Shown here: positions 44,909 to 56,272 of the stretch, piece by piece | How positions within the stretch are numbered: position 1 is the first letter of the stretch | Layout: every line of letters begins with the position of its first letter | Assembly (NCBI RefSeq): GCF_000165395.2 | Contig: NW_026261572.1 | Location: 682,001 to 746,000, forward strand | Length of the DNA: 64,000 nucleotides | Direction of reading: 5' to 3' | Origin: Babesia bovis T2Bo | Lineage: Eukaryota; Apicomplexa; Aconoidasida; Piroplasmida; Babesiidae | The notes under the pieces: model-generated | What the model was told of the DNA's origin: nothing | Database searches by the model: none | Seen by the model: only the letters and a program-made list of their open reading frames with translations | Program-made: the position numbers and the translations under genes

Positions 44909-45431
44909 TCAGTGTGACGGTATCTGTTTGAACAACTTTGATTGTTCTCCAAGTGCTCCGGTTTGTGAGACAATGCAATTTGAATTTTCTTTAAGGCATG
45001 GTTTCATGCACTACGGTCTTATGAATATTGTATGTAACAACACTTACCTTAAAGTCAGATATGGACATATTGGCTACCCACTTGTTGAGGCAGTTCCTTA
45101 AAATACATAGAGCAGCGTCACATACACATGGCTCCCAATTAACAATTTCCATGCCCCCTCTAGGGCAGGTGTTGCGAGCGAGCATACAAGCAAGGAAGTC
45201 TTGACTTGAACTTGAGGCATCTGGTCCGAGACAATATCTTAATACTGTCAAAAATGGACTATCCTTTATTTTATCAATTTCGAGGTAGAAGTTTCGATCG
45301 CTAGACGATTTTAACGCTTCAACAACACTTTTAGCACCTATGCTGAAGCACTGTTCGTCCGAGACAAGAGCGTAACATCCGTAGGTGCTTACGGCTGTTA
45401 ATAACGTCACTAACGTACCGAAGGCACGCAT
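44909..45431 (-). CDS. Secreted Cys-rich hypothetical protein
   Basis: Two exons, 45431-45048 and 45010-44909 (37-nt intron with GTAAGTG donor), 161 aa. The signal peptide MRAFGTLVTLLTAVSTYGC is clear. The mature part has about a dozen Cys, including CFSIG, YCLG, CMLARNTC, CVCDAALCILRNC, then CMKPCLKENSNC from exon 2. Reading through the intron instead would end the protein ten residues after it. The spliced form is preferred because it continues the Cys pattern. No known domain. It is convergent with HAD-4, 73 bases apart. Probably a secreted or surface parasite protein; role unknown. Confidence 0.6.
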
Positions 45432-45764
45432 TTTATGTTAAATAAATCTTATTTTGCCCCCATGATCTCAAGATGCATAGCGCTCAACACCTGCGCGCGC
45501 GCGACCGTTGCCACCTGGTGTCTAAAACCGCTCTGTTTAATATTAATAGCACTTCACAAAGGATTTACCTTGCTAATAAATATCCACTTGCACATAGGTA
45601 ATATGGTCGGAAAACCCCGTAGTGTGTGACTACTTTCTCTCTGTATAAACATTGGAATCATTATAATGGTAATATATAAATCCTCAAGCCTGTGATGTGC
45701 TTGGTTTAAGCCTTTATATACTTGTAAATAATTATAGCCTATTTTGAGCCAACGATTTTATGTC
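45432..45764. other. Intergenic region, 333 bp
   Basis: A short gap between two minus-strand genes. It contains a CGCGCGCGCG run at 45492-45504, unusual in this AT-rich stretch. No gene seen. Confidence 0.4.
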
Positions 45765-46940
45765 TTACCTGTTTGCTTGTATAGCTCTTCCCTGCTCTGC
45801 TGAACAGTTAGGGCAGTGGGAGTAGAAGTACTGTTTACTTTTAACCCAAGTAATCGGTATGAGATGGTAATCAAGTAGGAACTTGATGTGCGGTTTTTTT
45901 AATTTCCTTTTAATGACTCCAGAGGGCGGTTGATGATCGGCGATATACTTACCGGTGGTAGATGATCGACCGCATGTATGGCATCCATATGTTTTGCCTA
46001 TTTGGTTTATCAATCTCTTTTGGGCAACGTTAGCGTAGTTATAGCCATCTGCCAGTAGCAAGCTGTTTGATACAGCGAACGCCCCTGGATGTGCTATATT
46101 ACTAGGTGTGAAAGAATGCAGCCTATGTGCTCATTGATTCTAGGTTATATACTTACCTTCCTCCCAATAAGAAGAATGTCGACAGACAATATAGCGATAT
46201 AATGACTGATTCTTTAGAGAAGGGTCTCAATATGGGCAATTTTACGTCAACCCTACCATAGCTTCTTCCCATAACAGACAGCTTCACTTCAGACTGTGGT
46301 GTTGGTAGTATCATTAGAGGTGTAAAATTTGCTGACTTTAGCTTATTACACCATTTCAAGGCAGTGCCAATAGCTGCGATAACGGCAAGCGGTATTGATA
46401 TAGATTTATTGGTTCTTTGTAACAGAGATTGTGCTTCATCTTTCCCAAGGGTATGCGGCAAAAACGTGCCCATAACACTTTCAGACAGCTTATATGCTAT
46501 GACTCCACCAGCCGTTACAGTAATGAAACCTGAAACGTGACCCAATAAGATCGATGATGTATCAATATCGAATGCTTCCTGTAAACGCTGGGATAATAGC
46601 GCTATAGCGACAAAAATTACATTCACAGCAACTGCTTGTACTGTGTATGTACCTATAAATCCTAGAAGATGCGAGCAACTGGCTTACCAAGTAGCGAAGA
46701 GATGTGTCTTATATCGTATTTTGAACGTAAGCGATCCCAAATCTTTGATACGCCAAATTCATTTGGCATATTAGTTATTCTATACAATTGTAATCCTTTA
46801 TTATGTACAGATTTGGGTGTTTCAGTTTCTTCATTTAAAATCCCGGGCGTCTGATCATTGTAATCGCAAGTGCGCCCATCTGTTGGTGCAAGTTGTACTA
46901 TAACAAGCAGAAGCAGCGCTTTTGCTGAATTTAGCTTCAT
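45765..46940 (-). CDS. Multi-span membrane protein with HNH-like zinc tail
   Basis: Three exons: 46940-46688, 46661-46157 and 46122-45765, 371 aa. Intron 1 is only 26 nt. Residues 1-22 (MKLNSAKALLLLVIVQLAPTDG) are a signal peptide. About four membrane segments follow (near 90-108, 125-145, 175-192, 230-250). The last 75 residues carry a treble-clef-like pattern: C300-HT-C303, D315-H316-QPP, and C356-PN-C359 followed by SAEQG. The C-x2-C/DHxPP/C-x2-C order resembles small HNH-type or zinc-binding modules found in eukaryotic proteins of unknown function. Nuclease activity is not proved. A GTAAGA at the stop could instead lead to a two-residue terminal exon. Confidence 0.65.
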
Positions 46941-47091
46941 CTATAGATATCTACATTTCATTTTTGACTTATTAATATTAACTATGTGCCAATGTGTAAA
47001 TGTTATTGCCCATGTGTAGCGATGTTATTCTCGTCCCCAGGATATAACTTCTTGGTATGTCTAACACAATGTAGCTTTTAAGTTAGCTATA

Positions 47092-49941
47092 ATGTATATA
47101 TGTAGCGTGTTTACAGCGCGTTTTCAGCTATTTAAAAGATTAACATGGGAGTATAAAAATGATTCTCGTACCTTTTCCAATGTAGTTAACAATGTTCTCT
47201 TGGCTTTGTCCGCAGCCGACTCAAAAGCATCACTCGCTAGAGTTGCGAGATCATCCAACTCTCACAATGTAGTTCACGGGGAAATTGAGCCGTCAATTAC
47301 AAGCAGTGCCCATCTGGTGGACTCCACTTCTGTGCCTAAGGAAGATGGACCAGGAGTTACTTTACCAAATTTATCGCAAGACGAATCGGCTACTTCCACA
47401 ACTAATAGAGAGTTTGTAGGAATCATGTCACCTGTTTGGTGCAATGGAATCCGCAATGTTATTCGCCACAGGTACACAGACGAAGGGGTTTGGAGCATCT
47501 TGTATAATCACTTGCCGTCGGGGCGATTTTGCATTTCTCTTTCTGACTTACCGCATATAAATCGCGTGTTGTTAAGCATTCGTTCCTTTGAGTGCCGAAA
47601 TGCAGCGGTACAATCCAAAGTGTCCAAAATTACAGGTAAGTTGCTAAAGGGTATATGCCTAGCTGCACGAAAGGAGCTTAACCGAGGAGTAATCGACTTG
47701 AAAACAATGCCTCATAGGTTAGGGCATGCTACTGAGAGTCCACCATTTACTGAAGAACATGATCCATTGCTGTGTACACCAACTGTGGATGAATCTAACT
47801 GTCCGAAGGCATTCACCGATGATCTGTGGAAGACGTGGTACATTTTATATAAGTCCCCAACTATAAGATGTAATGATACCATGGAAATATTGCTTGAGGT
47901 CCTCGACCGCCATAAGAAAGTAGTGGATTCTTTTGATTTAGGTCGTGTATTGCGTATGATGTCCTGTATATTAAGCAGTAAATGCTTGTCCTTGATTGAG
48001 GAGCGTCTTTTAATCAAACTGTACAAACGGATGTTATATATAATCGATGCTCGATTAAGATCTATATCATTCGAGGATATAGCTGAGGGTGGTGAATCTT
48101 GTAACCTGGCAGCGTACCAAGATAAGAAAGTGGAAGTACTCCAGGATGTGCCTGATGAGCATTCAGAAGCTATAAATGCAATGGAACCAATTACTGGACG
48201 TAACAACATGCTATTGAAGCAAGGTAACCTTTTTTGGACGCTATCCCATGTACGAGATTCACTTGGAACAGTAGCTGACATGTGGCATAGGATGCCAACA
48301 TCGTCATTTGGGTCTATTCTACATTCCGAATTGAATGTCAATGGGATATTGTGGCTATTGAAGGTATCTAAAATAACTCTCGAACGTTCAGTGGCAATAC
48401 ACCAGCGACTCTGGAGCTGTGCTATCAGTTACACAAGTATTCCATCATCTGGATCCACTCATATGTATCCCGATGAGCTATACAAGGGCGACATAATATC
48501 AATGGTTCGTTCACTTGACTCCGGTATCAAGATTCTAAAATCAGTGGTTGCAAAACGGGTTGTGGAAAAGTCATCGGAGGGCAGCTCATTGGATAGATTG
48601 ACTGAACCATTGTACGATTTTTGTTTAGTACATTTCCATAATCCACCACATTCTATCGTTCGGTTGAATAAACAGCAGGTAGCTGCGGGCTATTATCTCA
48701 TTTTACACGGTGCTGTGAGCTGTGAATGCAGCATTGATCGCATTGATTTGATTTTAACATGGACACTGTCAATGTTACATGCGTCCATTGATAAATTTGT
48801 GGAGCATAACCCAGGTGAGCTGCTTCATTTGGTTGCTACAGTTGACAAACTGTTATGCTTGATCCGTGATCTAGATGCCTCGGCCGCCAAATGTTCTGAG
48901 ATACAGGATACCATCTGTGGTACGCTGGTTAAGTTATCAGAAGTACCTGAGTCAATTCATCAACACTGGATTAACAATGGTGATATATCTTACCTCTTAA
49001 TGCTGCTACAAAGGTATGGATGCTTGTCATACAGTAACATCTCACGCATTATACCTAACACCAAGGTCAAGTGGTGGACATGGGATCCTCACAAAATTGC
49101 GATATTCTGCCATAGTGTGTCTAAATTGGGGAGCCTTAATAACGATACCCTTTTGGGTACTATGGATGCATCGTTACAAACAACAGATTTGGGCCAACTG
49201 GACAACCACGATGCTATCACGTGTATGGAGGACATACTGCTGCCCATAGGCAATATGTTTTGTGAATTAGACAGACTACTAAAGCAGGATCCAAAGTTGT
49301 TGTGTCACTTAAACCATGCACAGCTTCTTTCTTTGGCCACGTGTTATGCCACTGCTAACGGCTCCCTATCATTACCTTTGGAGCAGATGTTATTGGATCG
49401 TGTTCATCGCATGAACATCGTGGAGTGCGTGCAGGCTATGTGTTTAAGATCAGTTGTTATTTTGAAGGCTTCTATAAATCGCATTAAAAGGTTGCTTGAA
49501 CACGGCAACAGGATAGTTGACATAACACCAATTTTGGAATATATCTACAATGGGATTTGTTTAAACAGAGTAGATCCCAGTAGTGTTGGACTTAATGTGA
49601 ATAGCAACAACTTGTTTCCCCGAAATGTGGATACAAAGATTAATTGCGACCCTGTGGATGCTATTGCCATAGTTAAGCAACTTTGTGAAGTACTGTCTCG
49701 AATAGAGTCTGACGTAATGGTACTGAGTGATTTGGATTATTTCCAGCGGAAGTTAGAAAAGAAACTATACAACGAGACACGTATAAAGCATGTTGCCATC
49801 GATAGAGAGCAGTCTATAGGTACTCTAGTTATTGCATCACAGAGTGCTAAAGAGATGTTACTGAACGAGAATGTGCAAAATGAACATCAAGTGGTATACA
49901 CTACGTTAGCGAATTTGTTTGGCCAAAGGCAATGTAACTAA
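47092..49941 (+). CDS. Large hypothetical protein, 949 aa, likely mitochondrial helical
   Basis: A single exon of 949 residues. The N-terminus MYICSVFTARFQLFKRLTWE is basic and amphipathic, with no acid in the first 19 residues, as in mitochondrial presequences. The rest is mostly helical, with no membrane segment and no catalytic signature. Leu-rich helix pairs such as LDRHKKVVDSFDLGRVLRMM resemble the helical-repeat RNA-binding proteins of apicomplexan mitochondria, but no RAP domain is visible at the end (LANLFGQRQCN). I do not name it. It is convergent with the NAP gene, stops 5 bases apart. Confidence 0.65.
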   Translation: MYICSVFTARFQLFKRLTWEYKNDSRTFSNVVNNVLLALSAADSKASLARVARSSNSHNVVHGEIEPSITSSAHLVDSTSVPKEDGPGVTLPNLSQDESATSTTNREFVGIMSPVWCNGIRNVIRHRYTDEGVWSILYNHLPSGRFCISLSDLPHINRVLLSIRSFECRNAAVQSKVSKITGKLLKGICLAARKELNRGVIDLKTMPHRLGHATESPPFTEEHDPLLCTPTVDESNCPKAFTDDLWKTWYILYKSPTIRCNDTMEILLEVLDRHKKVVDSFDLGRVLRMMSCILSSKCLSLIEERLLIKLYKRMLYIIDARLRSISFEDIAEGGESCNLAAYQDKKVEVLQDVPDEHSEAINAMEPITGRNNMLLKQGNLFWTLSHVRDSLGTVADMWHRMPTSSFGSILHSELNVNGILWLLKVSKITLERSVAIHQRLWSCAISYTSIPSSGSTHMYPDELYKGDIISMVRSLDSGIKILKSVVAKRVVEKSSEGSSLDRLTEPLYDFCLVHFHNPPHSIVRLNKQQVAAGYYLILHGAVSCECSIDRIDLILTWTLSMLHASIDKFVEHNPGELLHLVATVDKLLCLIRDLDASAAKCSEIQDTICGTLVKLSEVPESIHQHWINNGDISYLLMLLQRYGCLSYSNISRIIPNTKVKWWTWDPHKIAIFCHSVSKLGSLNNDTLLGTMDASLQTTDLGQLDNHDAITCMEDILLPIGNMFCELDRLLKQDPKLLCHLNHAQLLSLATCYATANGSLSLPLEQMLLDRVHRMNIVECVQAMCLRSVVILKASINRIKRLLEHGNRIVDITPILEYIYNGICLNRVDPSSVGLNVNSNNLFPRNVDTKINCDPVDAIAIVKQLCEVLSRIESDVMVLSDLDYFQRKLEKKLYNETRIKHVAIDREQSIGTLVIASQSAKEMLLNENVQNEHQVVYTTLANLFGQRQCN

Positions 49942-49946
49942 TGAGT

Positions 49947-50802
49947 TCATTCTTCATCGTCGTCCAAAATACCGTAGTCATCGTCTGCGAAATCGACGGA
50001 GACGGTATCTAGGTAGTAGGCCAATGGAGCATGCCACAACTCTCTCCTCAAAATCTCACCGAAATCTGGTCGATTGACCCATTCTTCCGTCGTGAACCTG
50101 AATGCTATAATCATCTAGTCAATGTATTTACCATTCAAATAATGACCAGTCGATGCACCTTTCATCAGATCTTGCTTTTTGTGCAACTTCGATTGGGCTT
50201 TTACCCTCTTTCCACTCAATCTTCGTGCATTCCACTACGTCATCCTTGTCGTTAGTGAACACTATGTGTTTGGTTAGCACTAGGGGCTCCATGTACTCGC
50301 GAGCTTCTTCGGTAAATGTGAGCGTCACTTTGTACGATCCATTATTATCGATATTATCTTCAAGATCTATCTTTTGTAGCAATTCCAATATAGGTGCGTC
50401 AGCGGTGGTGAGGTAACTCAATGCTGGGTGGTGAGAAATAGCCTTTGCCCAGAATCCTGGAATCTTATCAATTATTTCCTGTTAGCCGTTTTCAGTGTTT
50501 AAAAAGAAACTACCTGTCTTTTTTTGAAATGTGGTTGTTTCTTGCGATCATACTCACGCTGCAGTTCAATCTGTTTAACAGCACATTCTTCATCAATTTC
50601 TAATAGAACCTTCTGGACTACATCAGTCGTGATAATCTCCATAGATAATCAACTAACCTGCGTCGAAATCGTGCATATACAACGATAGTGCCTGTGTGTC
50701 TACTGCGTCGCCATATCTATTCAGATATAAGTATAAGCACGACTTAACTTACACCTCTGGTACAGCGCCATCTGGCGTACCTTCTTCCAAAGAACGCTTC
50801 AT
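49947..50802 (-). CDS. Nucleosome assembly protein (NAP1/SET family)
   Basis: Five exons: 50802-50753, 50716-50658, 50617-50514, 50478-50132 and 50097-49947, 236 aa. NAP/SET proteins are H2A-H2B or H3-H4 chaperones. A dimerisation helix comes first (VLLEIDEECAVKQIELQREY, DRKKQPHFKKR). The earmuff domain follows: IPGFWAKAISHHPALSYL, YKVTLTFTEEAREYMEP, VLTKHIVFTND, TKIEWKEGKSP and FTTEEWVNRPDFGEIL. The end is acidic (FADDDYGILDDDEE). Short length (about 235 aa) is nearer to SET/NapS-type proteins than to yeast Nap1. Probably nuclear or cytoplasmic; NAP versus SET is not decided. Confidence 0.88.
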
Positions 50803-51503
50803 TTTCTTGGATTATATAAGCAGTGTGTCCGTGATTATGTCCCAGTAAAAACTATAAAAAGTACAATTAAGTAAATTATAACGATCGAGTGGGAAAATGT
50901 AAGATTCTATTATACTAGTGGCTGTATAATTGCCGATGGGGAATTGCTGCTTCAATATGGTTCACACCATTGGTTTGTACTTCGTAGTGAACGTTAATAT
51001 AGGTAGAAGGGAAGAATTTTCTTATTGCTTTTCTGCTGTCCAGTCCCCACAGTGTACTGTCTACAGTGCTATCATTGCCATTATAATTCCCAAATACCAT
51101 TTAAAACAACATTTAAGGACGCCTATTGACCTGACTATATGGTTACGTTTTGAGGGAATCACTGGGTTACCATCTATGCATAGGTGAATTGCCTAGTGCA
51201 GCTAATAATCTTCCTTCTTTATTTGCTATTAATAACACTGTTTTTAAACACACAATACATGTAGCTACACATCTGTAGGATTCGTTCACTTTGTTTCTAT
51301 TCTAGCGTTACACATAGCACTCTAGACATACAGTTAGCCTGATGAGACTCTTGTGTATTGGATTCATTTAACATCGATAGCGACCGTGTATATTACACAT
51401 TAGTTATTTTGTACTAATCAAAGTATTTGAACTGTCAGATCAGTGTTTTTGTATATCGGGTGTCCATTCGAGTCCGTGATAACTGCCTACTATTGGTCAC
51501 ACG
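50803..51503. other. Intergenic region, 0.7 kb, divergent promoters
   Basis: The gap lies between the NAP start (minus) and the inhibitor start (plus). A frame at 50930-51187 has no domain or splice support. AT-rich; no RNA gene seen. Confidence 0.45.
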
Positions 51504-52235
51504 ATGTTTACTACCGGTAGAAGGTCATTATATTTTTTGGCGTCAGCGTCTTGTATTGCTACATTTTATAACAGTGCATTGACTCCTGTTGTTGCTCAAG
51601 GGTGGTTGAACATGTTTACTCACGGCGCTTGTCCTTACCGTGGCAATGGCTGTGCTCAGGCCGGGTATGTTTCATTGATCACGTATTTTACAATACAGTA
51701 GGCCTCATGACAACAAGCATGTACATTTGGGCAGCTTTCGTGATGATAAATCCGGTGGATCTTTAGAGATCACACTTAACAAGTCTGAATTGACCAGCGA
51801 TGCTATCTACAATCTTACTGTTGAGAGTCAGATGTCCACTGGTTACTTGTGGATACCTATGGGCATTTACTCCAGTTCAGAGCATGCTGCCATAGTAGGG
51901 AGGCAGGAGTCTTTTTACGCCGATCTATTGACCAAGGACTATATGAAAGACGCCATGTCTAAGGGTAAACAGGCTCATGACATAACGATTACTCCATTCA
52001 AGGCCCAATCTGGTATGTGTAGGTCTTTGTGTTAATATATAGTACAGGTGGTGCTGGTGTCGAAAAGGGTCCTTCAGGTTGCCCAGTTGGCGCTGCGGAG
52101 ATTTCCATGTGTACACTAACTGTTCACCAAAGCATCGGTGAAGGTGTTTACCATGTTCATTTTGGTTATGTTTCTCCTTTTAGGGGTCCCAATGCTGCTT
52201 GTACCAAGGAGCTTGTGATTCGTATCGTGGCATAG
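51504..52235 (+). CDS. Chagasin-like cysteine protease inhibitor (ICP), secreted
   Basis: Three exons: 51504-51664, 51699-52012 and 52048-52235, 220 aa. The N-terminus is basic and then hydrophobic (RRSLYFLASASCIATFY), a signal peptide or signal anchor. The C-terminal immunoglobulin-like domain shows the three inhibitory loops of chagasin: S100-TGYLW-105 (for NPTTGY.W), G159-GAG-162 (for GxGG) and S201-PFRG-205 in HFGYVSPFRG (for the RPW/F loop). Such inhibitors (falstatin in Plasmodium, ICPs in Babesia) block papain-like proteases of parasite or host. The N-terminal 50 residues, with CPYRGNG and two Cys, are an extension of unknown role. Confidence 0.8.
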
Positions 52236-52454
52236 TGGTATATAGTTACTTGGTTAATTCAGCTAACACACTGAAACTTGTGTGTTATATTTTGAAATAA
52301 TGTACCATTAAAAACATATGGATATTAATTTTGTGTTTGTTTTTGATCGATTATATATTGTTACTGGCGTGGTTGCCCCCGAGCTGTACCTTCTACAACC
52401 AGGCAGTTGTATTTTACTTTAAAATTTGTTGCATTTCAAAATGCTCGTTCCAAA

Positions 52455-55400
52455 ATGGCACAGCAGACTGATTTGCTCAAATCTACGGAGCACATCAGGA
52501 ATGTCTGCTTCCTTGCTCATGTGGACCATGGCAAGACTACTCTGTCTGACAGTTTGATATCTAGCATTGGCATAATAAGCGAGCGCATGTCTGGTCGTTT
52601 GCGTTATTTAGATAATCGTGACGATGAGCAGCGCCGCATGATAACTATTAAATCTTCTAGCATATCATTACTGTACTCTGCTAGTGACACTAGCAATCGT
52701 ACAGGGTGTAATCGTTTATTTAATGACCAGCCGTGTATTATTAACCTTGTTGACTGTCCTGGTCATGTTGACTTTTCCGTTGAGGTTGCTACCGCAGCCA
52801 GGCTTTGCGATGGCGCATTGTTGATTGTGGATGTTGTTGAGGGCATATGCCCTCAGACTAAGGCTGTTTTACGTCAAGCATGGCGCGAGAGCGTGCGTAC
52901 AGTGCTCGTGCTTAATAAGATGGACAAGTTGATACTAGACCTCAGTATGACACCAGAGGAGGCTTATAACCGTTTACGTGATTTAGTGGATCAGGTCAAC
53001 GCTCTTATGTTTCAATTGTACAACGAGTACCTCAATCGTGACAGTGATGACGACGTGGCTAAGGTGGACACTAGTGCTAAAAAGTGGTTTTTCTGTCCAT
53101 CTGATGGCAACGTTGTATGTTGCAGTGCTATACACCGCTGGTGTGTGAATTTGCGTGACTTCGCTCAGCATATCGTCCGTAAACTAAATGTTCCCGAGAC
53201 CAAGAGTGCTGGCATAGTACAGGCTTTATGGAGTGATGTATATTACTGCCCGCGTTCAAAGTCTCTGAAGCCTATAAAGTCTGGTGAGAAGCCTTTATTT
53301 GTTCAGTTTGTTCTTGAGCAGATATGGCGTGTTTATGAATCCATATTGACTAGCTGGGACTCTGTAGAGGCTGCTAAATGTGTGAAGTATTCGGGTGCTA
53401 CTTTAAGTCCTCGTCAATCCCAGCTGTTGTCTAGGTCAGACACTCCTTCATCAGAGGAGCGTGAGGAGTTGTTGACTACTGTTATGAGTGCCTGGTTACC
53501 AATTCCTGGCGGTATCATTCGTATGATTGTGGAGTGCCTTCATGACCCTGTGAAGGCTGCTCAGAAGCGTCTTAAACGTATATGTCCCGGTATACTAGAT
53601 TACCGTGCTTATAATGAAGTTGTGTCTTGTAGTGTCAATGCTCCTACTGTAGTCCACGTGGCAAAGTTTTTGGGCTGTGACTTGAATATGATGCGTTTAA
53701 CAGGTGATGTGTTACATGGTGGCGAGCGTTCTGACGAGTTCGTTGCCTTTGCACGTATATTCAGCGGTTGCCTCAAAGTGGGTAGTCGTCTATACATCTG
53801 TGACACTGGAAGCGCATCGGTTACTATGAAGTACAGCGACATCCTCACTGCTGAGGAGACTCGTAAAACCGTTTGCGTGGAGCGTATTATGATATGCATG
53901 GGTGCTGACCTTCTAGATATCGATGCCGGATGGCCAGGTAACATTGTTGCTATATACTTATCTCAGCACGATGGCGGTTCCACTGATTTATCACTTGGCA
54001 CAAATCCCATGATACGTAGTAACAACATGGACCATGTAAGTTTATCTCTTACATGTTACATACGCTAAAGGTAAAGGAGGTGATGGCCTGGATCCTATCA
54101 CTGGGAGACCCTCATAGACAGAAGATGAAGCGTGTTCATGATGCCTACGACGAACGTCAAAGGTTTTCTCGTCAGGGTAACCTGTGCAGTGTGGATCGTC
54201 ATCTTACATTGAGTAGCGACCCATCATTCCCAGGATTCCCTCCCTTGAACCTAGAGGTGGGTTGTCAACGTATTGATATATACTCTTCAGTTCAACAACC
54301 CTATCATCCGTGTATCGGTTGAGCCTCAGAATGTGAAGCACACTAACGAGTTTCTCATGGGTCTCGCTTACTTGTACATATCAGATCCCGCTATTGAGTT
54401 GGATGTTTTACGCTCTGGCGAGTATGTTTTGGCATGCTGTGGCGAGATCCACCTGGAACGATGTGTTAACGACTTGGCTAACCTTTACGCCAAGGTTCCC
54501 ATTAACGTGTCCAAGCCTCGTGTATCTGTTCGCGAGGGTATTATTAATCTGCAACACCTTGACAACGTTGGTGTTGCTTACGCCAAGGTATTTAGCAAGA
54601 TGGTCAACTTCCCACCATGGCAGAATAATGCTAATGACGATTCCGTTGTTACTGACCCTAGTTTCGATATGAAATCACTGCATCCTATAAAAGGCATACC
54701 TGGTGTCTACATGACCTCTTCGGCTGCAAGGTGCGGTACTGAGTACGCTGTTACTGCTGCTGGTGATGTGGTTATTATGGTCCGGGCCGTCCAAATGCCT
54801 CCCGAGCTTCTAGATTACATGGATCACAACAATGACGATATTAAGCGTGCTATCTACGATGGCATCGCGCAGACTAATAGTGGCAGTGCCACTAGTGAAG
54901 ATCGTATTACTGCTTTCCTCGATAAAGTAGAGTCTGACATAATGTCAATTTGGCGTACGAGTACGGGCCAGCGTGGTACCAAGGTTGACATAGGTCGTCT
55001 TTGGGCTGTTAGTACCAATCGCGGCAGTCGTGCTATGTTGTTTTATAATGATAATAACGGTCTATTGATATCGGAGACTGCAGCTTCAACTCCTACTCAT
55101 GGTGGTAACAAGCCTAGTAAGCCCTCCACTACCCTTCACTGGCGTTTTAGGGACAACTATCAACCAGAGGACGTCAATTCCTTGGAGTCCTCCAAGTTAA
55201 TTTCAGCGTTGATATCAGGATTCGAGATTGCTGCTCAATCAGGTCCTTGCACTGAGGAGCCGCTTCGCGGCGTTATTTTTGTCATTGAGGGTGTCTATCA
55301 TTATGTATACCCTTGCCACGATCTGTATAAAGACAATCTATACATTCGTGCTTCTTGTGACCCTCGGGCTAGTAAGCTACCTGCTTCCATATGTGAAGAG

Positions 55401-56260
55401 AGTCATAATATAGATGACATTGTATTAGACTGTGTTCCTGAGGGCACGGAGCACAGCAGTTGTGACATATCTCCCCAGCCCTTGGCTGAGAGCTCTGACG
55501 ACCACTCCAGTGCTCGTGGTACCAAGTGGTCCGTTACTGAACTTGAAGGCTTGGGTGTGGAACATACATCCAACGAGACCACAACGTTTGGCTCCAGCAT
55601 TGACGAGCATCAGGATATTTCATCGCAATTTAGTGACGTTCTAACGTTGCAATCATCTCACCGATCTGGCAGTGGTGCTTCCAGTACTGGCAACGTAGGT
55701 TATGTGTATTTGATACTATATCTTACAGATAATATCCACGATGAGGTCAGTATGCCGCAAGGCCCTGATGCAGCGTGGTCGCCCTCGTATATACGAGGTA
55801 TTGCTTCGTCTAGAGATCCAATGTGACCAATGTGTTCTCGGGAAGATTTACAGTGTCCTTCAGAAGCGTCGCACCCAGATAGTTTCCGAGAATGTGCGCA
55901 ACGGCACTAACACTTTCATGATCGAGGGTTTGATCCCCGCTTCTGAGTCTTTTGGACTTGCTCAGGACTTGCGTTCAAAGGCTTCCGGTGGTGTTATATT
56001 CCACTTACAATTTAGTCATTGGGAGATGAACCCAGATGACCCTTTCCCCGAGGCCTCTATGACCGATGAGGAGTTTGAGGACGAGGGGTTCAACCTGGGT
56101 GCTATGATTCAGGCTAACATCCCTCGTAAGATTATAAACTACATTAGAAAGATGAAGGTTGGTTTTACGATATTCAATACATAGTGATCAGGGTCTCCCT
56201 ACTGAGGAGAAGGTTGTTGTATCTGCTGAGAAGCAGCGCACGCTTTCAACTAAGAAGTGA
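52455..56260 (+). CDS. EFL1: Elongation factor-like GTPase 1 (EFL1/Ria1)
   Basis: Five exons: 52455-54035, 54071-54256, 54291-55694, 55729-56157 and 56192-56260, 1222 aa. EFL1 works with SBDS to evict eIF6 from pre-60S subunits in the cytoplasm. GTPase motifs: AHVDHGKTTL, DCPGHVDF, NKMDKL. EF2-like later domains: LTLSSDPSFPGFPPLNLE, IIRVSVEPQN, CCGEIHLERCVNDL, FMIEGLIPASESFGLAQDLR, FSHWEMNPDDPF, and the C-terminal GLPTEEKVVVSAEKQRTLS. The final exon, only 23 codons, restores the conserved end. Subtype is shown by the EKQRTLS tail and the long insert in domain II. The exon 2 acceptor is AAG at 54070; one 6 nt later is also in frame. Confidence 0.95.
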
Positions 56261-56272
56261 GCTTCTATCTCT

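Noticed and set aside
50930..51187. 85-codon plus-strand frame in the NAP/inhibitor gap
   Set aside because: No domain, no good splice sites, and it ends in non-conserved sequence between two divergent genes.
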